From contig NZ_MAYG01000001.1 of assembly GCF_001684965.1 (NCBI RefSeq), positions 3,038,001-3,102,000 on the forward strand: DNA of 64,000 nt. Reading direction: 5' to 3'. The notes below the pieces were generated by a model. The model worked only from the letters and a program-made list of their open reading frames with translations, had not been told where the DNA came from and made no database searches. Positions within the stretch are counted from its first letter, which is position 1; every line of letters begins with the position of its first letter. The position numbers and the translations under genes were made by a program. This document shows positions 1-9,117 of this stretch, piece after piece. Source of the stretch: Chryseobacterium arthrosphaerae. Lineage in GTDB: Bacteria > Bacteroidota > Bacteroidia > Flavobacteriales > Weeksellaceae.

Positions 1-2677
1 CCGCAGCTGCATTGGCTGCCGGATTGATCTCAAATCTTCTGGCAACATACCCAGGCTGGGCATTATCTACCCATACTTTGGACGTCACGCTTCCGGATAC
101 TGTACTGGCTGTTTCTTTTTCCACTCTTGAAATCAGCTGGCATGCATTGGTAAAATAATTATATCCGGCAGCTACTGTATTGGCTTTGGTCTGATTGGAA
201 GTAGCCAGGTTTTTCACCTCAGCAATATTTTCATAAATGGTAGCCCTCATTTTAAGATCGAATGTTCTGGAAGTCCAGTTCGTACCGTCTGTAGATGTTT
301 TGGATCTGTTATTAACGGCGGTATTTTCTGCTTTCATCGCTATTTTTCCGCTCAAACCATTAACCACGATATAAAATTCTTTTCCGGTGACCATCTGTAC
401 ATTCAAATCGGAAAGGTTAACATAGTTCCAGGTAAATTTTTGGGTATCATTAAGCCACGAAGTAACGGTTTTAGTTGCTATAATATCTCCCGGATCTCCG
501 TTAGCATTCACTTTTCTGATTTGAATATCTACAGGGATATCTGAAGGAATGGTAGTTCCTGTTAAAAATGAGAAGCCTCCAAGTTTTCCTGTTAACGTCG
601 GATTATACCGAACGGCAAGCGCCATATTATCAAAATAATAATTAGATTCTGTATTGGCAATGATATAAGGCTCGTCATAAGTTACAATCTCAAAATCAGA
701 TTTTACACATCCCAACTCGTCAGTAACTGCTTTATAAATATCCAATTTACCATAGCCCCATCTCGTATTCGGTACAGCTCCGGTTGCTCCATCTTTCCTT
801 GCGTTGGAAGTAAGGCGTGACTTGACCTGTGCAGCCGTTAATGCAGGATTTGCCTGAAGCAATAATCCTACAGCTCCGGCTACTCCTGGTGAAGACATGC
901 TGGTTCCCTGATTTTTCACATAATAATTAGTCCCCGCAATAATATCTGTGGCTCCGGGAGCAGAATTACCGGATCTCGATGAAATTACATTCTGTCCTGA
1001 ACCCGCTATATCAGGCTTTTGAAAACCATCTACTCTTGGCCCCTGTGCACTAAATGAAGATATAGATTCCTGTGGGGTAAGAGTATAACGCCCACTTGTT
1101 CCGGAATACCAACTTGCTCTTCCCATATAGGAAGCTACAGTAATGGCATTAGACGCATTTCCGGGGCTTCCCACAACATGTTCATTATCTCCGTTTTGAA
1201 GTGTAGTCGCTACTCCCTGGCTGTAAAGCCAACCGTGAGCAGTTATCGCCTGTGCTCCGTTATTGGTAATTTCCAGGGCATAATTCCCCTGACAGTCAAC
1301 TGAAGTGCCGGATGTTCTGCTTATTACCAACTGAACATATCGTTTATTATTATCTGTACTCCAATAATTATACATGGTAGCCGTAAAGCCACCTCCAAGT
1401 ATGCTGTGTGCAGTATTAGTGCTTATATTCTGGGTATACTGTTGCCCGTCAGGTGTTGTCAGTTTTGCAGTAACGGGAGAGTCATCATTGGCATACATCA
1501 GAAAGGAAAATACTGTAGCCGCAGAAGTATTGCTTGCCACTGTAAAATTATAAGTCTGCGAAGCACCGGACTCTATATCAACCTTCCTGTGAAGATTAGC
1601 CCCATAATCATTCCCCGCAGATATTACCACCACTCTTCCCGGTCCGGATGTTGTAAAATTATTCACGGCAACTTCATGAGATGCTGTTCCGTCATGGGCT
1701 GTACCTTGCCCCCCAATACTCATGTTGACAACAATTGGTTTATTCAGAGCTGTAGCTACATTCTTGAAATATGTTAAAGCATTAATGGTATTGGTCGTCG
1801 GGAAAGATCCGTTTCCTCCTTTTACAAAAACAATATCGGCGTCAGAGGAGAATCCTTTATGTCTTTTATCTGCAAAACCGGCCCCGTTTCCGGCAGCAGT
1901 TCCGGATACGTGAGTTCCATGTCCGTTTGTATCAGTTTCTCTGACAAAGCCTGTAGGAGTACCATCCAATTCATCTTCTATCTGAGCTCTGGTATATTCT
2001 ACCCCTGTTGAAAATCCTGCAGGAGTTGTCTCCGCTCCCTGAGCTGTTAAGGTCTGGTCCCAGATAGAAACAATTCTGCTTTTGGTCTGATCATCAGCTT
2101 TTCTGAAATCAGGATGTTTCCAGTCTATCCCGGAATCATAAATGCCTACCAACACTCCTGTTCCGTTATAAGCGGTATTGTTGAAAACCCCATCCTGTAA
2201 AAGGCTTGCTCCCGATTGCGCTCTGCTCACATCATTATGAAGCTCATCAAACGCCGGTCCCATTACAGAAGTTACATAAGGAAGCTGCGTCAGTTTTTCA
2301 ATATCCTCAATAGTTACCAAAGCGGTAGAAAAAGTGGGCAGCTGGCTCTGAACCAGGAATCCTGCAGATTTCAGTTTTTCGGGTTCTTTGGTATAGATAA
2401 TACATGAGTACATCGTTTGTGCTCCTTTTGAAGTTACCACAAGATGCTGATCCAGCTTCATATCAGCACGTTCCAGGTCTTTTACCACCCTTCCTCTGGC
2501 TATATTTTCCTTATTTTTCAATAACAGATCGAAACGGGAATCCAGTTTCTGTACCTGCGCATTAAAACCATAGGAATATAATCCCAAAAAGGCAGCGGCT
2601 GCATTTCTGAGAAGCTTCGCTCCTCCGTGTGAAATGTTTACTTTTGTAAAAAATAATTTTTTAATATCCATTTTCAT
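1..2677 (-). CDS. Subtilisin-like S8 serine protease, 3' end outside window
   Basis: Secreted subtilase; the reading frame runs from ATG at 2677 (second in-frame ATG at 2671) off the left edge, so the C-terminus is missing. An N-terminal hydrophobic segment ending near FNAQ looks like a signal sequence. The catalytic triad is visible: Asp181 in GIYDSGIDWKH, His253 in NGHGTHVSG and Ser593 in GTSMSSPG, the spacing of S8 peptidases with a long insert between His and Ser. A beta-rich region follows the peptidase domain. In this phylum such enzymes usually end in a type IX sorting domain, which here would lie outside the window. It is transcribed away from the HupE-like gene, so 2678-2821 holds divergent promoters. 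The family call is firm; the substrate is unknown. Confidence 0.9.
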   Translation of the reverse strand, partial: MKMDIKKLFFTKVNISHGGAKLLRNAAAAFLGLYSYGFNAQVQKLDSRFDLLLKNKENIARGRVVKDLERADMKLDQHLVVTSKGAQTMYSCIIYTKEPEKLKSAGFLVQSQLPTFSTALVTIEDIEKLTQLPYVTSVMGPAFDELHNDVSRAQSGASLLQDGVFNNTAYNGTGVLVGIYDSGIDWKHPDFRKADDQTKSRIVSIWDQTLTAQGAETTPAGFSTGVEYTRAQIEDELDGTPTGFVRETDTNGHGTHVSGTAAGNGAGFADKRHKGFSSDADIVFVKGGNGSFPTTNTINALTYFKNVATALNKPIVVNMSIGGQGTAHDGTASHEVAVNNFTTSGPGRVVVISAGNDYGANLHRKVDIESGASQTYNFTVASNTSAATVFSFLMYANDDSPVTAKLTTPDGQQYTQNISTNTAHSILGGGFTATMYNYWSTDNNKRYVQLVISRTSGTSVDCQGNYALEITNNGAQAITAHGWLYSQGVATTLQNGDNEHVVGSPGNASNAITVASYMGRASWYSGTSGRYTLTPQESISSFSAQGPRVDGFQKPDIAGSGQNVISSRSGNSAPGATDIIAGTNYYVKNQGTSMSSPGVAGAVGLLLQANPALTAAQVKSRLTSNARKDGATGAVPNTRWGYGKLDIYKAVTDELGCVKSDFEIVTYDEPYIIANTESNYYFDNMALAVRYNPTLTGKLGGFSFLTGTTIPSDIPVDIQIRKVNANGDPGDIIATKTVTSWLNDTQKFTWNYVNLSDLNVQMVTGKEFYIVVNGLSGKIAMKAENTAVNNRSKTSTDGTNWTSRTFDLKMRATIYENIAEVKNLATSNQTKANTVAAGYNYFTNACQLISRVEKETASTVSGSVTSKVWVDNAQPGYVARRFEINPAANAAA

Positions 2678-2821
2678 TTTTTTAACGATACAATTATACA
2701 ATTTTTATCCGATAAAAGAATAACATACAACATCGATAAACATTACAAATAAAAATTAAAACAAATACAATAACTCATACTTTTTAACAAAATATTCAAA
2801 ACCTAATAATCTATTATCACA

Positions 2822-3400
2822 ATGCAGGACTTTCTATTTTATTTAAACCTTGGATGGGAGCATATTATCTCACTGGATGCCTTAGATCATCAGCTGTTTG
2901 TACTTGCGCTGATCGCCGTTTATTCTTACAGTGACTGGAAAAAAATTCTGATTCTGGTCACCGCATTTACCATCGGACATTCTATCACACTGGCTTTAAG
3001 CATCCTGGATGTCTTCCGTGTTCCTTCTGACTGGGTTGAGTTTTTAATTCCGCTTACGATTGTTCTGACTTCTCTGGATAATATTATTATGAAAAATCAA
3101 AAACAAACCCTGATGCGGGCCAATTATTATCTGGCTCTGATCTTTGGGCTTGTTCATGGGATGGGCTTTGCCAATACAGCAAGGGTAATGATTGCCAAGA
3201 GCCAAAGTATAGCCCTTCCTCTTCTCGGATTCAATATTGGGCTGGAACTGGGACAGATCGTGATTGTATCTGCCATTTTAATCATCCTCTTTGTTTTGCT
3301 GAATCTTTTTAAAGTGAATAAGAAAGACTGGATCCTGTTTGTTTCTTCAGGCGTATTTGCCCTGTCCTTAAAAATGACTTTAGAAAGAATTCCTTTTTAA
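2822..3400 (+). CDS. HupE/UreJ-type integral membrane protein
   Basis: 192-residue membrane protein with about six hydrophobic segments. The motifs HDALDHQ-like LDALDHQLF near the N-terminus, GHSITLAL and GLVHGMGFA match the HupE/UreJ family, whose better known members are linked to nickel/hydrogenase or urease function; no hydrogenase or urease gene is nearby. It lies 68 bp upstream of an M1 metallopeptidase on the same strand, so a shared role in metal supply or membrane-associated peptidase function is possible, but this is inference. Start chosen at the first ATG, which precedes the first hydrophobic segment. Confidence 0.8.
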   Translation: MQDFLFYLNLGWEHIISLDALDHQLFVLALIAVYSYSDWKKILILVTAFTIGHSITLALSILDVFRVPSDWVEFLIPLTIVLTSLDNIIMKNQKQTLMRANYYLALIFGLVHGMGFANTARVMIAKSQSIALPLLGFNIGLELGQIVIVSAILIILFVLLNLFKVNKKDWILFVSSGVFALSLKMTLERIPF

Positions 3401-3436
3401 GCTTGAAATATTTTTATTTTTTCAACTGCTTATTAC

Positions 3437-3444
3437 TATCTTTG
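3437..3444 (+). promoter_or_regulatory. Candidate -7 box (TATCTTTG)
   Basis: The octamer TATCTTTG matches the Bacteroidota TAnnTTTG -7 consensus and sits 24 bp before the ATG of the M1 peptidase gene. No convincing TTG -33 element at the usual spacing is visible, so this is only a candidate for a promoter of that gene. Confidence 0.35.
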
Positions 3445-3467
3445 ATAATTATTAAATCATTTCGGTT

Positions 3468-5852
3468 ATGAAACTAAAAGTTGCTATACTTTCACTTTCT
3501 GTATTTGCTTATACAGGTTTCACCGCACAAAATATTCAGAATAACCCCGGCAGCAATCATGGAAACAAGTTTGAGCAACTGGGTTCTATTCTTCCAACAC
3601 CCAACATTTACAGGACGGCTTCAGGAGCTCCGGGACACGGATACTGGCAAAACAGGGCCGACTATAACATTACAGCATACCTTGATGAAGACAAAAGGAA
3701 TCTGAAGGGCTCGGAAACGGTTACCTATTACAACAATTCTCCGGACGAACTGGAGTATATCTGGCTTCAGCTTGATGAAAACGAACATTCCAGCATCAGA
3801 AATGCAGGCTATGATACTTCATCTGTACTCCGCCCTTCCACCACTGACCAGCAGCTGAAGGTGACGGAACTTCCTGTAAAAGACAACGGCTATGGCGTAA
3901 ATCTTGAAAAAGTAACGGACGCCTCAGGAAATGCCCTGAAATATACTGTCAATAAAACCATGATGCGTATTGATCTGCCCAAAGCTTTGAAAAAGGGTGA
4001 AAAATTCGTGTTCAAGGTAGACTGGAACTACAATATTTCCAACAGGATGAAGATGGGAGGCCGTGGTGGTTATGAAAACTTCCCGGAAGATGGCAATGAC
4101 CTGTATACCATGGCACAGTGGTACCCGAGAATGTGTGTTTACAGTGATTTTCAGGGATGGCAGAATCATCAGTTTACAGGAAGAGGAGAGTTTGCGCTTG
4201 TCTTCGGAGACTTTAAAGTTTCAGTGAATGTTCCTGCCGATCATATTGTAGGCGGAACGGGAGAATGTAAAAATTACGATCAGGTACTGACTTCTGATCA
4301 GCTATCCAGATACAGAAAAGCAGAAAATGCTTCCGAACCTATAGAAATTGTTACTTTGGATGAGGCCAAAAAAGCGGAGAAAAACCATTCAAAACAGAGA
4401 AAAACATGGGTTTTTGAAGCCAAAGATGTCAGAGATTTTGCATGGACTTCTTCCAGAAAATTTGTCTGGGACGGAATGCGTGTAACGATTCCTGAAAATA
4501 ACAATAAGGTTATGGCGATGAGTTTTTATCCCAAAGAGTCTTATGGTCTTTACAGAAAATTTTCCACAAAAGCAGTGGCCCATACCATAAAAACCTATTC
4601 GGAATTTACGATTCCTTATCCCTATCCTGTTGCCCAGTCTGTAGAAGCTGCCAGCGGAATGGAATATCCGATGATCTGTTTCAATTTCGGAAGAACGGAA
4701 AAAGACGGAACGTATTCTGAAGGAACAAAAAACGGAATGATCGGTGTTATTATCCATGAGGTAGGACACAACTTCTTCCCTATGATCATCAATTCGGATG
4801 AAAGACAATGGGCCTGGATGGATGAAGGTCTGAATACATTCACAGAATACCTGACGGAAGAAAAATGGGACAATAAGTTTCCATCAAAAAGAGGACCGGC
4901 ATGGACGATCGTAGATTACATGAAGCTTCCGAAAGATCAGCTGGAACCTATCATGAGTAACTCTGAAAATATTGTTCAGTATGGTCCGAATGCCTATTCC
5001 AAGCCTGCTACAGGTCTTAATATTCTTCGTGAAACCATTATGGGAAGAGAACTTTTTGATAAAGCATTCAAAACCTATGCAAAAAGATGGGCTTTCAAGC
5101 ATCCTGAACCGGCAGACCTTTTCCGTACCATGGAAGATGCCAGCGGTGAAGACCTTGACTGGTTCTGGAGAGGCTGGTTCTACGGAACAGATCCTGTGGA
5201 TATTGCCATTGATAAAGTAACGGTAGCAACGCCTGATCTGAACACGAATCCAAAAGCGGCTGAAGAAATAAAATATCAGGTTGACAAGCCTTTGGTGAAC
5301 AGTTTTGAAGATCTTTCAAAAATCAGAAACAGAGAAGACAAAAACATCACCTTCTATGTTGATAAGGATAAGGATTCTCAGGACTTTTACTACCGATATG
5401 ACAGAGGTCAGGAGAAAGTAAGTACCAAAGAATACACTGCAAAGAAAGAAGCTACCCTGCCTTTGGATGCCAAGGATAAGGATAAATTTAAAAATATGAC
5501 CGCCTACCAGATTGATTTTGTGAACAAAGGCGGGCTGGTAATGCCCATCATTCTTGAGTTTACGTTTGAAGACGGTTCAAAATTATATGATAAATCTGCA
5601 GCGCAAATCTGGAGACTGAACGAACAGAAGGTTTCAAAGACCTATTATTTTGACAAGAAACTGAAGTCTATTCAGCTGGACCCAATGAGAGAAACTGCAG
5701 ACATTGATACCATCAATAATTTCTGGAGCAGCGCAGGATCCGGTACGGAAACTTCAAAATTCCAGCTTTTCAAACAGAAACAGGAAGGCGGACCTGTAAG
5801 AGGAGGAGCCAACGGAAAGGTAAATCCGATGCAGGCAGCAGGAAAAAGCTAA
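3468..5852 (+). CDS. M1 family zinc metallopeptidase (aminopeptidase-like), secreted
   Basis: 794-residue gluzincin. A signal peptide (MKLKVAILSLSVFAYTGFTAQ) is followed by an N-terminal beta-domain and the catalytic domain, with HEVGH at residues 430-434 and the third zinc ligand Glu453 in WMDEGLNTF; this is the HExxH-x18-E pattern of M1 peptidases. The exopeptidase motif is close to SGMEYP (in AASGMEYPMI), equivalent to the GxMEN signature of aminopeptidases. A C-terminal beta-rich extension follows. It probably acts in the periplasm or outside the cell, trimming peptides. It is followed by a 20-bp gap and another secreted protein on the same strand, suggesting co-transcription. Confidence 0.92.
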   Translation: MKLKVAILSLSVFAYTGFTAQNIQNNPGSNHGNKFEQLGSILPTPNIYRTASGAPGHGYWQNRADYNITAYLDEDKRNLKGSETVTYYNNSPDELEYIWLQLDENEHSSIRNAGYDTSSVLRPSTTDQQLKVTELPVKDNGYGVNLEKVTDASGNALKYTVNKTMMRIDLPKALKKGEKFVFKVDWNYNISNRMKMGGRGGYENFPEDGNDLYTMAQWYPRMCVYSDFQGWQNHQFTGRGEFALVFGDFKVSVNVPADHIVGGTGECKNYDQVLTSDQLSRYRKAENASEPIEIVTLDEAKKAEKNHSKQRKTWVFEAKDVRDFAWTSSRKFVWDGMRVTIPENNNKVMAMSFYPKESYGLYRKFSTKAVAHTIKTYSEFTIPYPYPVAQSVEAASGMEYPMICFNFGRTEKDGTYSEGTKNGMIGVIIHEVGHNFFPMIINSDERQWAWMDEGLNTFTEYLTEEKWDNKFPSKRGPAWTIVDYMKLPKDQLEPIMSNSENIVQYGPNAYSKPATGLNILRETIMGRELFDKAFKTYAKRWAFKHPEPADLFRTMEDASGEDLDWFWRGWFYGTDPVDIAIDKVTVATPDLNTNPKAAEEIKYQVDKPLVNSFEDLSKIRNREDKNITFYVDKDKDSQDFYYRYDRGQEKVSTKEYTAKKEATLPLDAKDKDKFKNMTAYQIDFVNKGGLVMPIILEFTFEDGSKLYDKSAAQIWRLNEQKVSKTYYFDKKLKSIQLDPMRETADIDTINNFWSSAGSGTETSKFQLFKQKQEGGPVRGGANGKVNPMQAAGKS

Positions 5853-5872
5853 TACATTTTTTAACGATAACC

Positions 5873-6763
5873 ATGAAAAAACTTACTGCACTATTGCTGT
5901 TCTTTGCAACAGCCCCTACTCTTTTTGCCCAATCGCTGCAATTTTATACAGGCAAAAGAGATTTCCTCCCTATTGAAATCCTTATGGAGGATGGAAGTAC
6001 TAAAAAAGGATTTGCCCAGGATTTTATGCTCCCTGATGTGGCTACTTTCCAGTTTATTGGAGGCAACAGCGAGAAAAGTGCTCACCTGGACAGAAAAGAA
6101 GTGAAATTTAAATCTGCAAAAGAGGATACAAACATACAATTGATTCCGGTTTCTGATATTAAAAGCCTTATTTATACTAACGAGGATACTCATGAGACTT
6201 TTCAACTGGATAAACGGATTGTAAAGGAAATCAATAATGATCTGGAAATGGAATCGCAAGGAAGAGTACTGATGCTTCCATTGATGGAAAAAGGTCCTAT
6301 TAACCTTTACGGCTATAGAAACATGATGTGCAAAGCCAGCTATGGAAGTAGTTTTGCCACCGGATTTGACGGAAATGAAGACAGCTGCCAGTTGACCTAT
6401 GTCATGATTTACCTTAGCAAGCCGGACCAGACCGTTGCAGTTGCTCCTGTAGATTACAGCTCACTGAGTCCTTTGGCTTTATTTAATATGAAAGCGCTCT
6501 ATAAAAAGTTTTATAAAGCTTATGAAATTGTAGGAGCTGATTGTCCCGAGTTTCTCAAAAAGGTAGATGAAGCGAGAAAAAACGATTATTTCTCCAATAA
6601 AACCTTTAAAGAAAATAAAAAAGCGTCTGAAACCGAAAGAAAAGAGCTGATTAAAGGAAAAAAAGGCGCTGAAGCTGCAAAAATCAATATGCATTATAAA
6701 ACTGAGCTGTACACCAAAATGTACAGAAAGCTCATTGATGATTACAAACAAAGCTGTCAGTAA
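5873..6763 (+). CDS. Secreted protein of unknown function
   Basis: 296 residues with a clear signal peptide (MKKLTALLLFFATAPTLFAQ). The middle is mixed alpha/beta and contains four cysteines (CKAS, DSCQ, DCPE and the C-terminal SCQ); the last third is lysine- and glutamate-rich and probably helical (KKASETERKELIKG). I recognise no family. It starts 20 bp after the M1 peptidase and ends before a strong hairpin terminator, so the HupE-like gene, the peptidase and this gene form a likely transcription unit or two nested ones. Confidence 0.8.
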   Translation: MKKLTALLLFFATAPTLFAQSLQFYTGKRDFLPIEILMEDGSTKKGFAQDFMLPDVATFQFIGGNSEKSAHLDRKEVKFKSAKEDTNIQLIPVSDIKSLIYTNEDTHETFQLDKRIVKEINNDLEMESQGRVLMLPLMEKGPINLYGYRNMMCKASYGSSFATGFDGNEDSCQLTYVMIYLSKPDQTVAVAPVDYSSLSPLALFNMKALYKKFYKAYEIVGADCPEFLKKVDEARKNDYFSNKTFKENKKASETERKELIKGKKGAEAAKINMHYKTELYTKMYRKLIDDYKQSCQ

Positions 6764-6773
6764 GATCAGACTT

Positions 6774-6800
6774 AAAAGTTTACCATATTGGTAAACTTTT
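6774..6800 (+). terminator. Hairpin terminator
   Basis: Perfect 12-bp stem AAAAGTTTACCA / TGGTAAACTTTT with a 3-nt TAT loop followed by T-rich sequence, just after the preceding stop codon. Likely rho-independent end of the M1 peptidase unit. Confidence 0.8.
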
Positions 6801-6932
6801 TTTATAGAAAAGGACTGCAAAGGAGGAATGCTGATGGAAAGACGAATACCTAAAAACCAGTAGAAAAGTGTTAAAAATCAAAAGGTTGTAACTTTTCAAT
6901 TGTAGTATACTACTTATTAATAAAAAAAGATC

Positions 6933-7655
6933 ATGAGAACAATTCTTTTCCTTTTACTACTAAGTAGTGTTCATATTTTTTCTCAAAAACTACTTACTCC
7001 GGAAAACTCCGGTATTGACCCCGGGTTAATAAAAGATGAAACTTCTGAAGCAATCTGGTATGCTGAAAACGCAGGCTCCAAAATAGAAATGGGAAGCATT
7101 ACCACCGAGCTCAAAAAATTAAACAAAACAGATCTGCTCATCAAAACTACTGTAAAATTAAAGCAGGCACCGGATTCCCAATGGACAGATTCTACGCTGG
7201 TAAAAACAGCTAATTTTCTACCCGCTTATCATTCTTCTTACAACATGATGCGGGATATGGTCCTGAAATCCGGTAAAGACAAGGTGACCGGATATTATCT
7301 GGATAAAAAATCCGGCAAGAAAGATATGGTAGATCTTCCGGCAAGTCATTATTTTGACAGCAGCAGCTACAATACGCTGATAAGATTCCTGCCTTTAAAA
7401 GAAAATTATACGGCGGAAATCTCTATTTTCGATTATAATCCCAATGCAGCCCAAAAAGGTATGATGAAAGCATACATCCTGGAAACAACAAAATCCGAAC
7501 ATAAAGGAAAACCGGTATGGGTGGTAAAGACAACTGATGATATCTCAGATAAATCCTCTTATACCACTTATTACATCGATCCAAAAACCAGGAAAATTGT
7601 AAAACAGGATATGGATATGGCAGGGAGAAAAATGTCACTGGAACCTATTCTCTAA
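6933..7655 (+). CDS. Secreted DUF3108-like protein
   Basis: 240 residues with a signal peptide (MRTILFLLLLSSVHIFSQ). The body is a run of beta-strands with YTTYYIDPKTRKIVKQD near the C-terminus, the pattern of DUF3108/LolA-like periplasmic beta-barrel halves, which often end with 'conversion of a lipid- or sugar-bound marker to a residue' strands of this sort. Function is unknown. It stands alone: terminator upstream and the small double-glycine peptide genes downstream. The family assignment is by resemblance of the C-terminal strands only. Confidence 0.7.
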   Translation: MRTILFLLLLSSVHIFSQKLLTPENSGIDPGLIKDETSEAIWYAENAGSKIEMGSITTELKKLNKTDLLIKTTVKLKQAPDSQWTDSTLVKTANFLPAYHSSYNMMRDMVLKSGKDKVTGYYLDKKSGKKDMVDLPASHYFDSSSYNTLIRFLPLKENYTAEISIFDYNPNAAQKGMMKAYILETTKSEHKGKPVWVVKTTDDISDKSSYTTYYIDPKTRKIVKQDMDMAGRKMSLEPIL

Positions 7656-7793
7656 AAACAGACCTGCTCAAGCACAAACATCACGTTTCCGTCTACAATC
7701 AACATAACAAACTGGTTTAAAAAGCATTACATTTGAATAGTAAAAAAAAATACCTGTTATCCGAAGGTGTAATTATTTAAAAAAATATTATTT

Positions 7794-7934
7794 ATGAAAA
7801 ATGCTAAATTACTAAAAAGAGATGCTCAGAAAGCCATCACAGGAGGGATTACTGCATCAGGAATTAAATGTTGTGAAAAAGACAGATACGGAAACTGTAC
7901 CTTATACATTGGGCCCGGGCAGTATTGTCCATAA
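7794..7934 (+). CDS. Double-glycine-leader cysteine peptide 1 (bacteriocin-like)
   Basis: 46-residue ORF. The leader MKNAKLLKRDAQKAITGG ends in the Gly-Gly motif recognised by C39-type peptidase/ABC exporters; the remaining 28 residues hold four cysteines (CC, C, C) and end in IGPGQYCP. It is too short for routine gene calling but is supported by a paralogue 295 bp downstream with the same leader and the same C-terminus, and by its own terminator. A TACATTTG -7-like box lies at 7728-7735. Likely exported peptide: bacteriocin or signal. No exporter or modification enzyme is in the window. Family membership is firm; activity is unknown. Confidence 0.8.
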   Translation: MKNAKLLKRDAQKAITGGITASGIKCCEKDRYGNCTLYIGPGQYCP

Positions 7935-7959
7935 TCTGCCACGAATCTATTGAAGAATA

Positions 7960-7981
7960 AAAGCCGGAAGTTTCCGGCTTT
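7960..7981 (+). terminator. Terminator after peptide 1
   Basis: Stem AAAGCCGGAA / TTCCGGCTTT with a 2-nt loop and a following T tract, 26 bp after the stop of the first peptide gene. Confidence 0.75.
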
Positions 7982-8229
7982 CTTTTTTTAAACTTTTCCA
8001 GAAGGTTTTGTACACTTGTGATTGATTATTTACAAACCTGAATGAAATAAAAACATATTTAAAAAAGTATTACCCACTGATATACAAATGATTATTCATA
8101 AAAAAAACAATAAAATATATCACATATCGAGGAAAAATATTTATCTTTGATATCCTGTTAAACACCAAATGTCAAAAACCTGATTGACTTTAAATGTTCA
8201 GGAATTGTACAAATTCAATTTTATTAACT

Positions 8230-8364
8230 ATGAAAAATGCTAAATTATTAAGCAGAGACGCTCAGAAATCAATCAACGGCGGAGCGGCAGGACGCTATTG
8301 CTGTGAATACAATTACAAAGGACAGTGCATCCTTTGGATCGGACCCGGACAATATTGCCCATAG
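8230..8364 (+). CDS. Double-glycine-leader cysteine peptide 2 (bacteriocin-like)
   Basis: 44-residue paralogue of the upstream peptide: leader MKNAKLLSRDAQKSINGG, then a 26-residue cysteine-rich tail with CC, C and C at matching spacing and the same end, IGPGQYCP. Between the fixed cysteines the sequence differs (aromatic-rich YCCEYNY and ILWIG against KCCEKDR and TLYIG), the kind of variation expected between related bacteriocins or pheromones. A TATCTTTG -7-like box at 8142-8149 and a separate terminator suggest it is transcribed on its own. The convergent LytTR regulator gene ends 54 bp downstream. Confidence 0.8.
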   Translation: MKNAKLLSRDAQKSINGGAAGRYCCEYNYKGQCILWIGPGQYCP

Positions 8365-8387
8365 TCTGTCATCAGATAACAATTTTG

Positions 8388-8415
8388 AATAAAGCCGGAA
8401 ATATCCGGCTTTATT
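8388..8415. terminator. Bidirectional terminator between peptide 2 and LytTR gene
   Basis: Perfect 12-bp stem AATAAAGCCGGA / TCCGGCTTTATT with a 4-nt loop and T tracts in both directions. It separates the convergent peptide gene (plus) and response-regulator gene (minus). Confidence 0.8.
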
Positions 8416-8418
8416 TTT

Positions 8419-9117
8419 TTAGTGTAAATGTTCTTTTAAATTCTTTTTATAGGTTCTTCCCAATGGCAGTTCATCCCCGTTTTTAAGGAAAACATGGCTG
8501 GAATTATAAGAATTAATATGTTCTGATAATACAATATAAGACTTATGGATTCTGATAAACCCGAAATGCTGAAATTTCTCTTCAAAGTTTGACATCCTTT
8601 CCAGAATCATATATTTCTTTAATGGGGTCATCAGTACAATATATTCGCCGAATCCCTGTATCCAGAGAATATCTTTCAGAAAAACCTTATTCATCACATA
8701 ATTGGATTTGAACATAATAAAGTCTTCCTGCTGTTTACTGCCTGCAGAATTTTTAAACTGAACAAAATCCCTAGCTTTATTGACCGCTTTTTTAAAGGTA
8801 TCAAAATCTACAGGCTTGATGAGATAATGAACCACATCCAGTTCAAATGCTTTCACTGCATATTTTGTTTCCAGCGTAAGGAAAATACACAACGGCGGGT
8901 CAGGAAGCTGCTGCAGAAGCTCTACTCCGTTCATGCCTGGCATATTGATATCGAAAACAGCCAGATCTACTTTATTGGCTTTCAGAAACTCCAGTGCTTC
9001 TTCAGGATTCTGAAATGACGCCAGCAGTTCAACCTCTTCAAGCTGATCGCAATAGTGTTTTACAAGCTGTAATGCAGGATATTCATCATCTACATTAACG
9101 ATAGTCAGGTTAGCCAT
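8419..9117 (-). CDS. LytTR-family response regulator
   Basis: 232 residues. An N-terminal receiver domain has acidic pocket Asp10-Asp11 (VNVDDEYPAL) and phospho-acceptor Asp56 (FDINMPGMNG). A C-terminal LytTR DNA-binding domain carries the typical GFGEYIVLMT and HKSYIVLSEHI segments and ends in LPLGRTYKKNL. It overlaps the upstream sensor-kinase gene by 8 nt, so the two are translationally coupled. LytTR regulators commonly control cell-envelope, transport and peptide-signal genes. Here the candidate targets are the cysteine-peptide genes on one side or the divergent transporter cluster on the other. Confidence 0.92.
   Translation of the reverse strand: MANLTIVNVDDEYPALQLVKHYCDQLEEVELLASFQNPEEALEFLKANKVDLAVFDINMPGMNGVELLQQLPDPPLCIFLTLETKYAVKAFELDVVHYLIKPVDFDTFKKAVNKARDFVQFKNSAGSKQQEDFIMFKSNYVMNKVFLKDILWIQGFGEYIVLMTPLKKYMILERMSNFEEKFQHFGFIRIHKSYIVLSEHINSYNSSHVFLKNGDELPLGRTYKKNLKEHLH

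Noticed and set aside
1406..2407. Plus-strand open frames opposite the protease gene
   Set aside because: They are antisense to a long, well-supported subtilase frame with an intact catalytic triad; composition is cysteine- and serine-rich, typical of shadow frames.
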